NCBI GenBank assembly: GCA_944371605.1
Contig: CALVXU010000006.1
Location: 1-42,914 of the forward strand
Direction of reading: 5' to 3'
From: an uncultured Bacilli bacterium
Lineage (GTDB): Bacteria; Bacillota_I; Bacilli_A; RFN20; CAG-288
Length of the DNA stretch: 42,914 nt
Part shown: positions 8,094-16,471 of the stretch, piece after piece
Position numbering within the stretch: the stretch's first letter is position 1
Layout of the letters: every line of letters begins with the position of its first letter
Made by a program: the position numbers and the translations under genes
The notes under the pieces: model-generated
What the model saw: the letters and a program-made list of their open reading frames with translations, nothing else
Databases searched by the model: none
Told to the model about the DNA's origin: nothing

Positions 8094-9113
8094 ATGTTAG
8101 AAAGCTTTGAAAAAATTAAGATCGCAGTGCCTAAAGAGATTAACCAAATCTTGGACAGAGATATCGAATCATTTGAGTTTTTAAAAAAAGATCTCAGCTT
8201 AAATAAAAATAGTTTTATCAATTCTTTAATCATCGCATATTTTGAACAATTCATGAAAGAAGAAAAAAATGAAAGAGAACTATTAAGAATTCAAGCTAAA
8301 AAATATAACTTGGTGGGAGAAGATGTTGATAAATTCATCAATCAAGTTTTAAAAATGTATTATAACAATTATCAAAAAAAAGAATCTTATTCTGAAACCA
8401 TCTCTTTTCGACCGACTAAAAAAAGCATTTATGCTATCGACTATATCGAGAATAATCTTCTTTCTAAATCAACGTTGTCTGACTTTTTTAGAAGACTCTT
8501 TTATCGTTACTGTTCTTTGCCACAATATCAGAGGGAGAGAATTATTTTTAAAGATATCTATCAAAAGATTTCAAAAGCCATCGATGATAGAAAACAAGTA
8601 TATATAGCTACTCGTTTTAATGCTGGAAATAGATTTTCGACATCTCCGTATACATTCTCAGTTGTCAAAGAAGAAACCTATAATTATTTACTTTGTAAAG
8701 ATGAGAAATCTTATCGTACTTTTAGGCTTTCTAAAATTCAAGATTGTATCATAACTGATAAAGAAGCTGTGTTTGATGAAAAGGATAGGAGTCATTTTGA
8801 AAGAATGATGATGTATGGCCCTCAATATCTTTATTTAGATAATGATCAAGAAGCCGAAGTTATACTGACTAAAAAAGGACAAAAATATTTCAAAAGCTTC
8901 TATGTTTACCGCCCTGTTGTCGATCGGATTGAAGGAAATCATTATTTCTTTAAATGTTCGATTGATCAATTGACTCAATACTTTAGTAGATTCGGTTCAG
9001 AGTGTTATGTCATCAAGCCGAATAATTTAAGGATGAGATTGATCAACTATTATAAAGAAGCTTACCGAAATTTAGTGAAGCAAGAGAAAGAACTGTCTGC
9101 TAAGACAAAATAA
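8094..9113 (+). CDS. WYL-domain transcriptional regulator with ribbon-helix-helix-like N-terminus
   Basis: A 339-residue protein. Residues about 5-55 (KIKIAVPKEINQIL then helices) look like a ribbon-helix-helix DNA-binding domain. A second such segment (ISFRPTKKSIYAIDYIENN, about 103-140) may follow. Residues about 160-330 fit a WYL domain: TYNYLLC with downstream RTFRLSKI, then the C-terminal FSRFGSECYVIKPNNLRMRL that matches the usual end of WYL proteins. WYL domains sense ligands, often nucleic-acid-derived, and control DNA-damage, phage-defence and RNA-repair loci. AGAGGGG precedes the ATG. The gene is divergent from the Ro-rtcB operon, so it is the natural candidate regulator. The WYL call is good; the ligand and target are inferred. 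Confidence 0.8.
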   Translation: MLESFEKIKIAVPKEINQILDRDIESFEFLKKDLSLNKNSFINSLIIAYFEQFMKEEKNERELLRIQAKKYNLVGEDVDKFINQVLKMYYNNYQKKESYSETISFRPTKKSIYAIDYIENNLLSKSTLSDFFRRLFYRYCSLPQYQRERIIFKDIYQKISKAIDDRKQVYIATRFNAGNRFSTSPYTFSVVKEETYNYLLCKDEKSYRTFRLSKIQDCIITDKEAVFDEKDRSHFERMMMYGPQYLYLDNDQEAEVILTKKGQKYFKSFYVYRPVVDRIEGNHYFFKCSIDQLTQYFSRFGSECYVIKPNNLRMRLINYYKEAYRNLVKQEKELSAKTK

Positions 9114-9121
9114 AATAGTAT

Positions 9122-9799
9122 ATGTTAGAGATTGAAAAAGAGATTTTCAAAAAATCTATAGCTGATTTCAATCGGTTGAAACAATATGGCTTCATCTTGA
9201 TTGATAATCATTATGTCTTCAATAAAACCTTTTTTCATAACGAGTTTAAAGCAACAATTATTGTTGATAAAAATTCCATAGTTACTAGTAAAGTTGTTGA
9301 TTCAGACACAGGAGAAGAATATTCAAATATTAAAAATAGTGCTTTTACGGATGGCTTTGTGTTAAAAGTGCGTGAGGCTTATGAGATTCTATTGAATGAT
9401 ATCAAAACAAAGTGTTTTGTGAATCGCTATTTCTGTTCAAAACAAGGAATGATGATTTTAGATTATATCGATGAGACATATCATATTTATCCAGAATTTT
9501 TATGGCCGAAACATCCAAGCTATGGTGTTTTTAGACATCAGGATAATAAGAGATGGTTTGCGATTATCATACTTATAAATAAAAATAAAATCGCTGACAC
9601 ATCAGGTGAAATTGAAATAATTAATCTCAAATTAGAAAAGCAAAAAATAAAAGAACTATTAAAAAATAAGAAGGGTTATTATCCAGCTTATCATATGAAT
9701 AAGCAGAATTGGATCACTCTTTCCTTAGATGATTCAATCGCTGATGACATATTATTGGGACTGATCGATGAATCATTTAGAATCACTTCATTTAATTGA
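9122..9799 (+). CDS. MmcQ/YjbR-family protein with N-terminal extension
   Basis: A 225-residue protein. The C-terminal about 125 residues match the MmcQ/YjbR fold: PSYGVFRHQDNKRWFAIIILI, then INLKLEKQKIKELL, then YYPAYHMNKQNWITLSLDDS and the closing LIDESFRI. The N-terminal about 95 residues form a separate alpha/beta domain, as in longer Firmicutes members. Family members are annotated as DNA-binding by structural resemblance, but no biochemical role is established to my knowledge. It starts eight bases after the WYL regulator gene, so the two are probably co-transcribed. The ribosome binding site is weak, which suggests coupling. Terminated by the hairpin at 9806. Confidence 0.8.
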   Translation: MLEIEKEIFKKSIADFNRLKQYGFILIDNHYVFNKTFFHNEFKATIIVDKNSIVTSKVVDSDTGEEYSNIKNSAFTDGFVLKVREAYEILLNDIKTKCFVNRYFCSKQGMMILDYIDETYHIYPEFLWPKHPSYGVFRHQDNKRWFAIIILINKNKIADTSGEIEIINLKLEKQKIKELLKNKKGYYPAYHMNKQNWITLSLDDSIADDILLGLIDESFRITSFN

Positions 9800-9805
9800 T
9801 GAAAT

Positions 9806-9831
9806 AGATTTAGCTAAATCTAAATTTTTTT
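9806..9831 (+). terminator. Terminator after the WYL-YjbR unit
   Basis: AGATTT and AAATCT form a 6-bp stem with loop AGCT, followed within three bases by a run of seven T. It lies six bases after the stop codon. Confidence 0.6.
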
Positions 9832-9835
9832 ATAC

Positions 9836-9866
9836 AATTGCAAAGATAAAAATCTAAATTGCAATT
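9836..9866. promoter_or_regulatory. Intergenic hairpin upstream of the lipoprotein operon
   Basis: AATTGCAA pairs with TTGCAATT and AGAT with ATCT across a three-base bulge, giving a 12-bp stem with an AAAA-type loop. It lacks a following T-run in the plus direction, so it is more likely an operator or leader element of the lipoprotein pair than a terminator. Confidence 0.3.
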
Positions 9867-9926
9867 CTTTATAACTTTCTTTATCATTAAAATTGCTTAT
9901 AGAAAAGGAATTGGAGGTAGTTCCTG

Positions 9927-11252
9927 ATGAAACGTAATTTGAGACTTGCTCTTACATCGCTATTGACGTTAGCAGTTTTTCCGATGATGAATTCTTGTTC
10001 CAATCAGTTGAATGACAATCATTTGAATGAAAAGACGCCATTAACTGAAACTGAAGAAGTAGCCTCTATCATGATAGTAAAAAGACCTGATAAGTTAGTT
10101 TATCACGAAGGGGAAAAGTTTGATCCGACTGGATTAGAACTAGCAGTCCGCTATGCCGGTAAGAATATCGCGACTGAAGTTATAAAATCCGGATATGATT
10201 ATGATAAAAAGGAAGCATTGACTGTAGATGATGAAGATGTGACCATCAGCTATCAAGGAAAGACAACTGTTCTAAACATCACTGTCAATGAGGTTTCTTA
10301 TGAATTAAAGATTGATAAATTACCAACAAAATTGGATTACTCTTCTGATAAAGAGGTGGATTTAAGCGGTATTGAAGTCACTGCTACTTCCACTCTAGGT
10401 GAAGTTTTGACATTGACTTCTGATGATTTAAAGGGTGTATTAAATGACGATGTTTTAACTGTGACTTATGAGGACAAATACAGCGTCTCATTCACTGTGA
10501 AAACTGGAAGTAGAGAGAATATGCCTATCGGTTCCCAAGATTGGTATGGAACAACCAATCAACCTAATCTTTTAGGTGTATGGGATGTGAATCCTAATCA
10601 AGCAGGAGCATCTGTACCGACTATTGATGAAGATAATGGAACTGTCACTTTCACTTCTGACAATTATTCAAGACTACAAATGTTTTGCGTCAAATATAAA
10701 AAGAATGATGGCAGTGTATATGAACCAGGTAATAATATCGGTGCTGAAGTGAATAACCATGTTGATGGTCAAGAATTCTCTTATACTTTAAGTGCTAATT
10801 CTAATGGTGGATTCTACTTTGGTCTCTTGATGGGAAATAAGACTTTGTTTGATTTAGCTGATGAAAATCAAATGGCTCTCATGGTTCGCTTTGCTGAAGA
10901 TCAAATGACTATTTCAAGTGCTGAAGGCGGAGGAACTGATCAAGTATTAGCCACTTCTTTATCTCACTATAATTATGGTGAGGATAATCGTATCGATTTT
11001 GCGTTCACAAGAGTTAAGCACTGTGTGACTTTAAAAATATATGTGAATGATGTTCGTGTGTATTTTAATGATGTGGCTATGTCTAAACATGTCAATTCAG
11101 CTTTGGACAATGGAAATTTTACTTTTATGGCTGGAAGATATAAAGATGATGAAAATAAAGGCGATGGAGAAACTGGATATCGCAACTATGGTGATCGTTT
11201 AGGTGTTTATGCTGATGATGAAACCACTTTGGTTTTAAAAGACTATGAATAG
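9927..11252 (+). CDS. Lipoprotein with Ig-like repeats and lectin-like C-terminal domain
   Basis: The 441-residue precursor has a signal peptide ending in a lipobox-like MMNSC (lipidated Cys24). Two tandem Big_3-type Ig repeats follow: each starts with a hydrophobic strand, then a phrase such as YHEGEKFDPTGLELAVRY or YSSDKEVDLSGIEVTAT (about 45-115 and 120-195). Residues about 200-441 form a beta-rich domain of the concanavalin-lectin/LamG type, inferred from alternating strands and absence of catalytic motifs. A strong GGAGG precedes the ATG. The next gene starts 11 bases downstream and encodes a GH105-type hydrolase, so this protein probably binds or presents plant polysaccharide at the cell surface for it. 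Substrate is unknown. Confidence 0.75.
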   Translation: MKRNLRLALTSLLTLAVFPMMNSCSNQLNDNHLNEKTPLTETEEVASIMIVKRPDKLVYHEGEKFDPTGLELAVRYAGKNIATEVIKSGYDYDKKEALTVDDEDVTISYQGKTTVLNITVNEVSYELKIDKLPTKLDYSSDKEVDLSGIEVTATSTLGEVLTLTSDDLKGVLNDDVLTVTYEDKYSVSFTVKTGSRENMPIGSQDWYGTTNQPNLLGVWDVNPNQAGASVPTIDEDNGTVTFTSDNYSRLQMFCVKYKKNDGSVYEPGNNIGAEVNNHVDGQEFSYTLSANSNGGFYFGLLMGNKTLFDLADENQMALMVRFAEDQMTISSAEGGGTDQVLATSLSHYNYGEDNRIDFAFTRVKHCVTLKIYVNDVRVYFNDVAMSKHVNSALDNGNFTFMAGRYKDDENKGDGETGYRNYGDRLGVYADDETTLVLKDYE

Positions 11253-11263
11253 GAATTATAGGT

Positions 11264-13699
11264 ATGAAAAATAAAAGAATATCTTTATTGATTTGTTCGT
11301 TATTGTTGACTTCCACTTTAGTCACAACTGTCTCTTGCGTAGGCACTTCTTCTTCAAGTGCAAGTGGTGTAAATTCATCGACGCCTGAATCTTCTCGACC
11401 TATTTCCAGCGATACTGGTGAAGATAAACCATCTTCCTCGACTTCTACTTCTAAACCAGACTTGCCAGATTCTGAACCGGATGGTGTCGAAGAAAGGGTC
11501 ATCCAAACTGCATATGGGAATACAAAGACGATCAAACAGGTTGAAAACGCCTCGACTGATACTTTGATCAAATTAATACGCGGAAGAGAAGTTTTATCCT
11601 CTAGTAAGAATGAACTTAATTATTCTGGTAGTTTAAATGTGAATGATGTCATAGAAGTGACTTCTGATTATCAATATTTAGTCATCGATTTATTTGATGG
11701 TCTAGGCGAACAGTTGCTTTATTCTCCTTCGGGAAATTTTGTGTTCCAAATACCATCAACCACTATTCAAAAAACTTATCCTAACGGTGTCTTTTCAGGT
11801 AATAACTTCCACTTTGAAGCCCGTGTAGCTAGTGATAAGGAAGTGACGTCTAAAACTGTTAGAAACCTTGCTTCTAATCCTTATGACTTTATGTATGCCG
11901 ATGAGATCAATGATCAAGAAGCAAATGATTTGAGCGGTCATTTAACAGATTCGACAGCTGTATACGAAGGAGAAGTTGCTACATATCCTCACGCATATGC
12001 AAATCGTGTTACAAGAAATGATGCGCAATTTTTTGCAAGAAATGCAATTGACAATTCTGTCGATTCAGATGGACATGGTGATTATCCGTATCAATCTTGG
12101 GGATATGATCAAAAAAGTGATGCTGAATTTATCATTTATTTTGGTCGCGATGTTTTGTTGAGTGAATTAGTCTTTGTTCTCAGGGCTGACTATTCTGGTA
12201 CTAAAGAACATGATACATATTGGAAGAGTGCTACAGTTGAATTTTCTGATGGCAGTGAACAAAAGTTAAGTTTTACTAAAACAGGTGGTGAGCAAAAGTT
12301 CTCATTAGAAAAAGAAGTTCTCACAAATTCATTGCGCATCAAAGATATCGTTTCTGTTGAGAATGCTGATTCAGAAGGATATGCAGCTTTGACTGAGATC
12401 AAAGCTAATGGTGTCGAAATCGTCAATAATAATCCTTTAGCTGTCAAAACTTATTTCCATTCTAACTTCGGCGGAAAAGAACAAGGAAAGTTTACGACTG
12501 ATGATTATCAAGTATCTGATATTAAAACAAAGATGGATGAGGTGAATGATTGGTTCATCGATAAAACTGAAAACAGTAAGTATGAAATCATCGATTCAAA
12601 TGGCACTTCAAAGATGCAAGTGAAAATTGATGATGATAATTGGAAGGACGCTGTTTATTATTCTGGTTTGCTAGAATCATTCTTGACCACTGGTGATATG
12701 GATAGTTATTACTTCATGAGAGGTGTCGGAGAACGATTCTCTTATCTCAATCATGAAGGAAAGCATACCCCACATGCTGATCATGCTCAAATAGGTGAGA
12801 GCTATTTGTTGTTAGATGAATTAAAACATGCTGAATATAAAGTCAGTGATACTAAAGCTAATATCGATTATTGTATGAATTGGGAAGCAGGTTCTTTCCC
12901 AAGCGATGATATTTGGTATGATAAATCACGTGACTGGACACATCTAGGTTTTTGGTGGTGCGATGCTTTGTATATGGCTTTAAACAGCTATACATTATTA
13001 TCGCGATTGACTGGTGATGATAGCTATGTTTTGACGGCTTTTGATGCCTATAATTATTTTAAGAGCAGTTTATATAATGAGACTTATCATTTGTGGTATC
13101 GTGATGGTAAGATGCTGAATCAAAACACTGGGAACACCGATCCGAATACCGGTGAAAAATATCCTGTTTTTTGGTCGAGAGGAAACGCATGGGTTTTAGC
13201 TGCTCTCGCTAAACAATTAGAATATCTTGATGAGGAGCGTTTCCCAGAAATCTATAACACTTATAAACAAGATTATTTAGAAATGGCTGATAGCATCTAT
13301 GGATATCAAAGAACTGATGGTACTTGGAATGCCTCTATCATCGATCCAGATTATTATGGCGGTAAAGAAGTCACAGGTACTTCAGGGTTTATCTATGCGT
13401 ATTGCATCGGGTTATCACTAGGATTATTAGATAGTGATATCTATTATCCCGTGGTAAAGAAAGCTTATGATGGCATCATTGAAAACTGTTCCTTCTCCGA
13501 TGGACAAATCGGATATATGCAGACCACTGGTTCTTCTCCGACATCATATAAGAGTGAATCTTTCAGCGAAAGATTCACACCTGAATTCGGAATGGGATTA
13601 TTCTTATTGGCATGTTCTGGTATGATGAGAATCTGCTCGGATTATGAACCTGTGACAGTCTCTCTCCCATATGATCCACAAACCTATCTGCTAGATTGA
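11264..13699 (+). CDS. Surface lipoprotein with F5/8-type C domain and GH105 unsaturated rhamnogalacturonyl hydrolase domain
   Basis: An 811-residue lipoprotein (lipobox TTVSC, Cys25) with a Ser/Thr/Pro linker (about 28-70). Residues about 225-385 look like a discoidin/CBM32-type carbohydrate-binding domain (AIDNSVDSDG, FGRDVLLSELVFVLRADY, YWKSATVEFSDG). Residues about 455-795 match GH105/GH88: an alpha-barrel with FWWCDALYMALNSY, whose Asp567 is at the place of the catalytic acid, FWSRGNAWVLAALA (about 636-649) and TGTSGFIYAYCIGLSLG (about 704-720). GH105 enzymes remove the unsaturated galacturonyl residue left by pectate or rhamnogalacturonan lyases by hydration of the double bond. Intracellular forms are common, so surface anchoring is notable. 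Co-transcribed with the lectin-like lipoprotein upstream. Confidence 0.85.
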   Translation: MKNKRISLLICSLLLTSTLVTTVSCVGTSSSSASGVNSSTPESSRPISSDTGEDKPSSSTSTSKPDLPDSEPDGVEERVIQTAYGNTKTIKQVENASTDTLIKLIRGREVLSSSKNELNYSGSLNVNDVIEVTSDYQYLVIDLFDGLGEQLLYSPSGNFVFQIPSTTIQKTYPNGVFSGNNFHFEARVASDKEVTSKTVRNLASNPYDFMYADEINDQEANDLSGHLTDSTAVYEGEVATYPHAYANRVTRNDAQFFARNAIDNSVDSDGHGDYPYQSWGYDQKSDAEFIIYFGRDVLLSELVFVLRADYSGTKEHDTYWKSATVEFSDGSEQKLSFTKTGGEQKFSLEKEVLTNSLRIKDIVSVENADSEGYAALTEIKANGVEIVNNNPLAVKTYFHSNFGGKEQGKFTTDDYQVSDIKTKMDEVNDWFIDKTENSKYEIIDSNGTSKMQVKIDDDNWKDAVYYSGLLESFLTTGDMDSYYFMRGVGERFSYLNHEGKHTPHADHAQIGESYLLLDELKHAEYKVSDTKANIDYCMNWEAGSFPSDDIWYDKSRDWTHLGFWWCDALYMALNSYTLLSRLTGDDSYVLTAFDAYNYFKSSLYNETYHLWYRDGKMLNQNTGNTDPNTGEKYPVFWSRGNAWVLAALAKQLEYLDEERFPEIYNTYKQDYLEMADSIYGYQRTDGTWNASIIDPDYYGGKEVTGTSGFIYAYCIGLSLGLLDSDIYYPVVKKAYDGIIENCSFSDGQIGYMQTTGSSPTSYKSESFSERFTPEFGMGLFLLACSGMMRICSDYEPVTVSLPYDPQTYLLD

Positions 13700-13722
13700 T
13701 TTGATACCGATGTTTTGAAATT

Positions 13723-13758
13723 AAAAGACCAGAGTCGTCAATCGATTCTGGTCTTTTT
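13723..13758. terminator. Bidirectional terminator between convergent genes
   Basis: AGACCAGAGTCG pairs with CGATTCTGGTCT (12 bp including one G-U) around a 5-base loop. It is flanked by AAAA on the left and TTTTTT on the right, so it can stop transcription from both the lipoprotein operon and the minus-strand membrane genes. Confidence 0.85.
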
Positions 13759-14492
13759 TATCTAAAAATATGAATGTGTTTTCGCTTGATGACGTATTGA
13801 AACAATCTATAGGCGAAACCGAGGGCTAAAAAGGCGGCGAGTAGAATGATCACCCAATAAAACACACCGATATATTCTCCTTTACCAAACCAAGTATTTG
13901 CGTGATAGTCTAAAAATGGATAAGGTGCGTAGGCAACACCTTGAGTCATAGTATCTACCCATCTGACGCCTGAATAAGATAACGTCATGATAAATGCTAG
14001 ATAGCATATCGGATAAATCAAAGATAAAAGGATATCTTTGATTCTGATTTTATAAACGGTGTTACACACTAAAAAATCAGCCATTGAAAAGAAGGGGACT
14101 ATAACATGGAAAGAGACCGAATCTAAGGAGTTGAGAAGATCAGTTCCTCCGACAGGAACTAGTATGAAATCGAATAGACATCCTGTCATAGTGATAGCGA
14201 TTAAGGCAAAAAATCGCATATCAAAAAAGAGACGGCTGCCATACCAGTCTTTATGGAAATAGCGTCCGATATCGGAAACAAGGAAAATGATTGTGCTGAT
14301 CAGGATGAAGAAATTAGAAATGATGGTAAAAAAAGTGAAAATCAAGGCGCTTTGATCTTTGATAGCATCAATGATGGTGATAGTAAAACCGATGAGCAGA
14401 AAGAAAATGATGATACTTTTTAAAATCACAGATAAGATAAGAATATTTTTGGAATTGACTGGTGCTTTTACTATTTCAACCATACTAATCAT
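13758..14492 (-). CDS. Pr6Pr-family integral membrane protein
   Basis: About 244 residues with six or seven transmembrane segments. The pattern resembles bacterial Pr6Pr (FAR-17a/AIG1-like) proteins: TFFTIISNFFILIS in the second segment, a central SFHVIVPFFSMADFLV, and YPICYLAFIM with a following WYNVYPFLD-like loop (here APYPFLDY). Function of the family in bacteria is not established to my knowledge; eukaryotic AIG1/ADTRP relatives hydrolyse fatty-acid esters. The open frame extends to 14525, but the internal ATG at 14492, which overlaps the stop of the upstream gene, or the one nine bases further, fits AAAGGA better and implies translational coupling. It is the last gene before the bidirectional terminator. 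Confidence 0.7.
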   Translation of the reverse strand: MISMVEIVKAPVNSKNILILSVILKSIIIFFLLIGFTITIIDAIKDQSALIFTFFTIISNFFILISTIIFLVSDIGRYFHKDWYGSRLFFDMRFFALIAITMTGCLFDFILVPVGGTDLLNSLDSVSFHVIVPFFSMADFLVCNTVYKIRIKDILLSLIYPICYLAFIMTLSYSGVRWVDTMTQGVAYAPYPFLDYHANTWFGKGEYIGVFYWVIILLAAFLALGFAYRLFQYVIKRKHIHIFR

Positions 14493-16416
14493 TTTCCTTT
14501 CTATATATTGTTTTAGATATATCACTATTTAAAAAGCTCGAATATACATCATATTTTTTCTTATTGCTTTTTAAGGTGTATAGAAAGAAATTATTTTCTT
14601 CTGGCTTCAAATCAAAATTATCAAGGAGGTAATAAAAAGCATTGAAACAGACATACTTATCGATCTCATCACCATTTGGATCAAAATATAGTCCGACATA
14701 ATGTTTGACTTTATCTTTTAAAACTTGCTTGATCACTTTGATGAGAGATAAGCTACTAAAATTTTTAGCTAGGTCAGTGATCAACTTATAATCTTTATCA
14801 GATAAATCATCTTCTTTTATCACGCTATTAGAAGTTAATTCAGCTTTTTCTTTATTATCTAAGCGTTGCTTAATCTTTAATATTGAGTTATTATCGCTAT
14901 CATTTTTTTCGAGAAATAGTTGATTTCGAATCTGATATTTATCGATGAGCTTTAAACACGATTCTAGATAGTTAGGATTTATCTGGTAACTTTTTTCTAA
15001 TAATTCTTTTCCTTTAATATCGTCTTCTTTGATTAAAATTTCACCTAAGTGAAATAAAGCAAAAGCATTGTTAGGGTTGATTGCTAAGCTTTCTTGATAA
15101 TAACTTTTAGCTTTTTTAATATCGCCTAGATATGCATATGAGAACCCTAAAGCTGATAAATCTAGTGAAGGCATTATTGAAAAAGGCTTTTCTAAATATT
15201 GAATGATTGGGAGGTGCTTTCTTTTTCTATCTAATTCATAATTCTTTTTATGAGACTGGTAGTATAAAATATCAAAATATTTAATCAAGTCATAATCTAT
15301 CAAATGATATTCTGTTCGTACTGCTATTTTAAACTCGCATTTTAATCTATCGGATAGCTTTAAAAGAAGAGGGTTATTTTTCAGATGGCGTATGATTTGA
15401 TCATGATTCTTTTTGATGGAATTAGAGATGTATTTTGCTTTTTGCTCATAATAGTCTAAAGGACAATTTTCGTTTCGCATAAACGGATTAAAAGGATAGT
15501 CAATCTCTTTTTGAATCGAGAGGATTGACATATCACATATCGCTGAAAAATAATTTTGACGTTCAGTCAAATCTAAGCCTTCATCTTTAATCAGATTAAT
15601 CTTTTCCGCATATAATTTCAGTAATTCTTCAAAAGAAAGTTTGATCGCTGAAGTGATATTTGATAGGAAAAGAACATTTATAAAATGAAAAATTAAATCG
15701 AATTCGAGAAACCCGGTAAAGAAATTGACTTGTCTAGAGTCTCGCAATAACAGTTTACCGAGAGAGGAATTATATAATGATAATTCACGATGATAAATCG
15801 CTTGACGTTTATCTTTGTCTAGATATGGCAATAGATCAATACCGAAGTGAATAGTGAACTTATCTTCATAAGTGCAATAGAGTTTATCATTGTTTTCGAT
15901 GATAATTTTTAGATGTTTATCAATAGGTAGCGAAAGAAATTTTTTGGCATCATCATTAGACAACAGATAATATCTGGGTTTTAAAGGTTGTTTTAATGGT
16001 AAAAAATAAAAGAGGATAGTACCGAGCATCAGGGAAGTGACCATCGTGATTATTAAATAGGCTGGTTGTTGTTTAGCATAAGCGGTGAAGAAAAAACCTA
16101 GAAGAAAGATTAAAACGATGTGTGCAGCTAAAACAATATATCCTATTATCAATAAAAGCTTTAGAAAATTTGTTTGTTTAATCTTGATGCTTTCTTTAAA
16201 ACGGTTTAATAATTTGCTAGAAGATGGATATTTGTTTCTCCTTGAGTAAATAAAGATTAAGTTGACTATCGCACTGACTGCTAATAGTGTTCCACAGACG
16301 ATGATCACAATATAATTATGTGTGACATCGGATAAAAAATATGATGTGCACATCAAGGCAAAACTTAGAATTGAAAATAATAGTTGAAACGAATGATTTT
16401 TAATGACAGTTTTCAT
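14485..16416 (-). CDS. Membrane protein with possible degenerate M48-like segment and TPR repeats
   Basis: 643 residues. Four transmembrane segments lie in the first 140 residues in two pairs. Residues about 150-400 are soluble: KLYCTYEDKFTIHFGIDLLPYLDKDKRQAIYHREL is arranged like the strand, helix and HExxH region of M48 metallopeptidases, but reads HRELSLYN at 209-216, so the second histidine and the first-Glu position are missing and it should not be an active peptidase of that type. Residues about 420-495 contain two TPR-like units (ALGFSYAYLGDIKKAKSYYQ, ALFHLGEILIKEDDIKGKELL). GAAAAGGA precedes the ATG. It overlaps the start of the Pr6Pr-like gene. The M48 link is a weak inference; the membrane-TPR plan is clear. 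Confidence 0.7.
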   Translation of the reverse strand: MKTVIKNHSFQLLFSILSFALMCTSYFLSDVTHNYIVIIVCGTLLAVSAIVNLIFIYSRRNKYPSSSKLLNRFKESIKIKQTNFLKLLLIIGYIVLAAHIVLIFLLGFFFTAYAKQQPAYLIITMVTSLMLGTILFYFLPLKQPLKPRYYLLSNDDAKKFLSLPIDKHLKIIIENNDKLYCTYEDKFTIHFGIDLLPYLDKDKRQAIYHRELSLYNSSLGKLLLRDSRQVNFFTGFLEFDLIFHFINVLFLSNITSAIKLSFEELLKLYAEKINLIKDEGLDLTERQNYFSAICDMSILSIQKEIDYPFNPFMRNENCPLDYYEQKAKYISNSIKKNHDQIIRHLKNNPLLLKLSDRLKCEFKIAVRTEYHLIDYDLIKYFDILYYQSHKKNYELDRKRKHLPIIQYLEKPFSIMPSLDLSALGFSYAYLGDIKKAKSYYQESLAINPNNAFALFHLGEILIKEDDIKGKELLEKSYQINPNYLESCLKLIDKYQIRNQLFLEKNDSDNNSILKIKQRLDNKEKAELTSNSVIKEDDLSDKDYKLITDLAKNFSSLSLIKVIKQVLKDKVKHYVGLYFDPNGDEIDKYVCFNAFYYLLDNFDLKPEENNFFLYTLKSNKKKYDVYSSFLNSDISKTIYRKEND

Positions 16417-16471
16417 ACAAAAAATCCTTTTCTCTATTATAGCTCAAAAATATCAAATATTAGGTAGAAAA

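Noticed and set aside
11125..11571. Long open frame on the minus strand opposite the start of the GH105 lipoprotein gene
   Set aside because: It mirrors the Ser/Thr-rich linker and signal peptide, has no ribosome binding site, and overlaps the well-supported lipoprotein genes.
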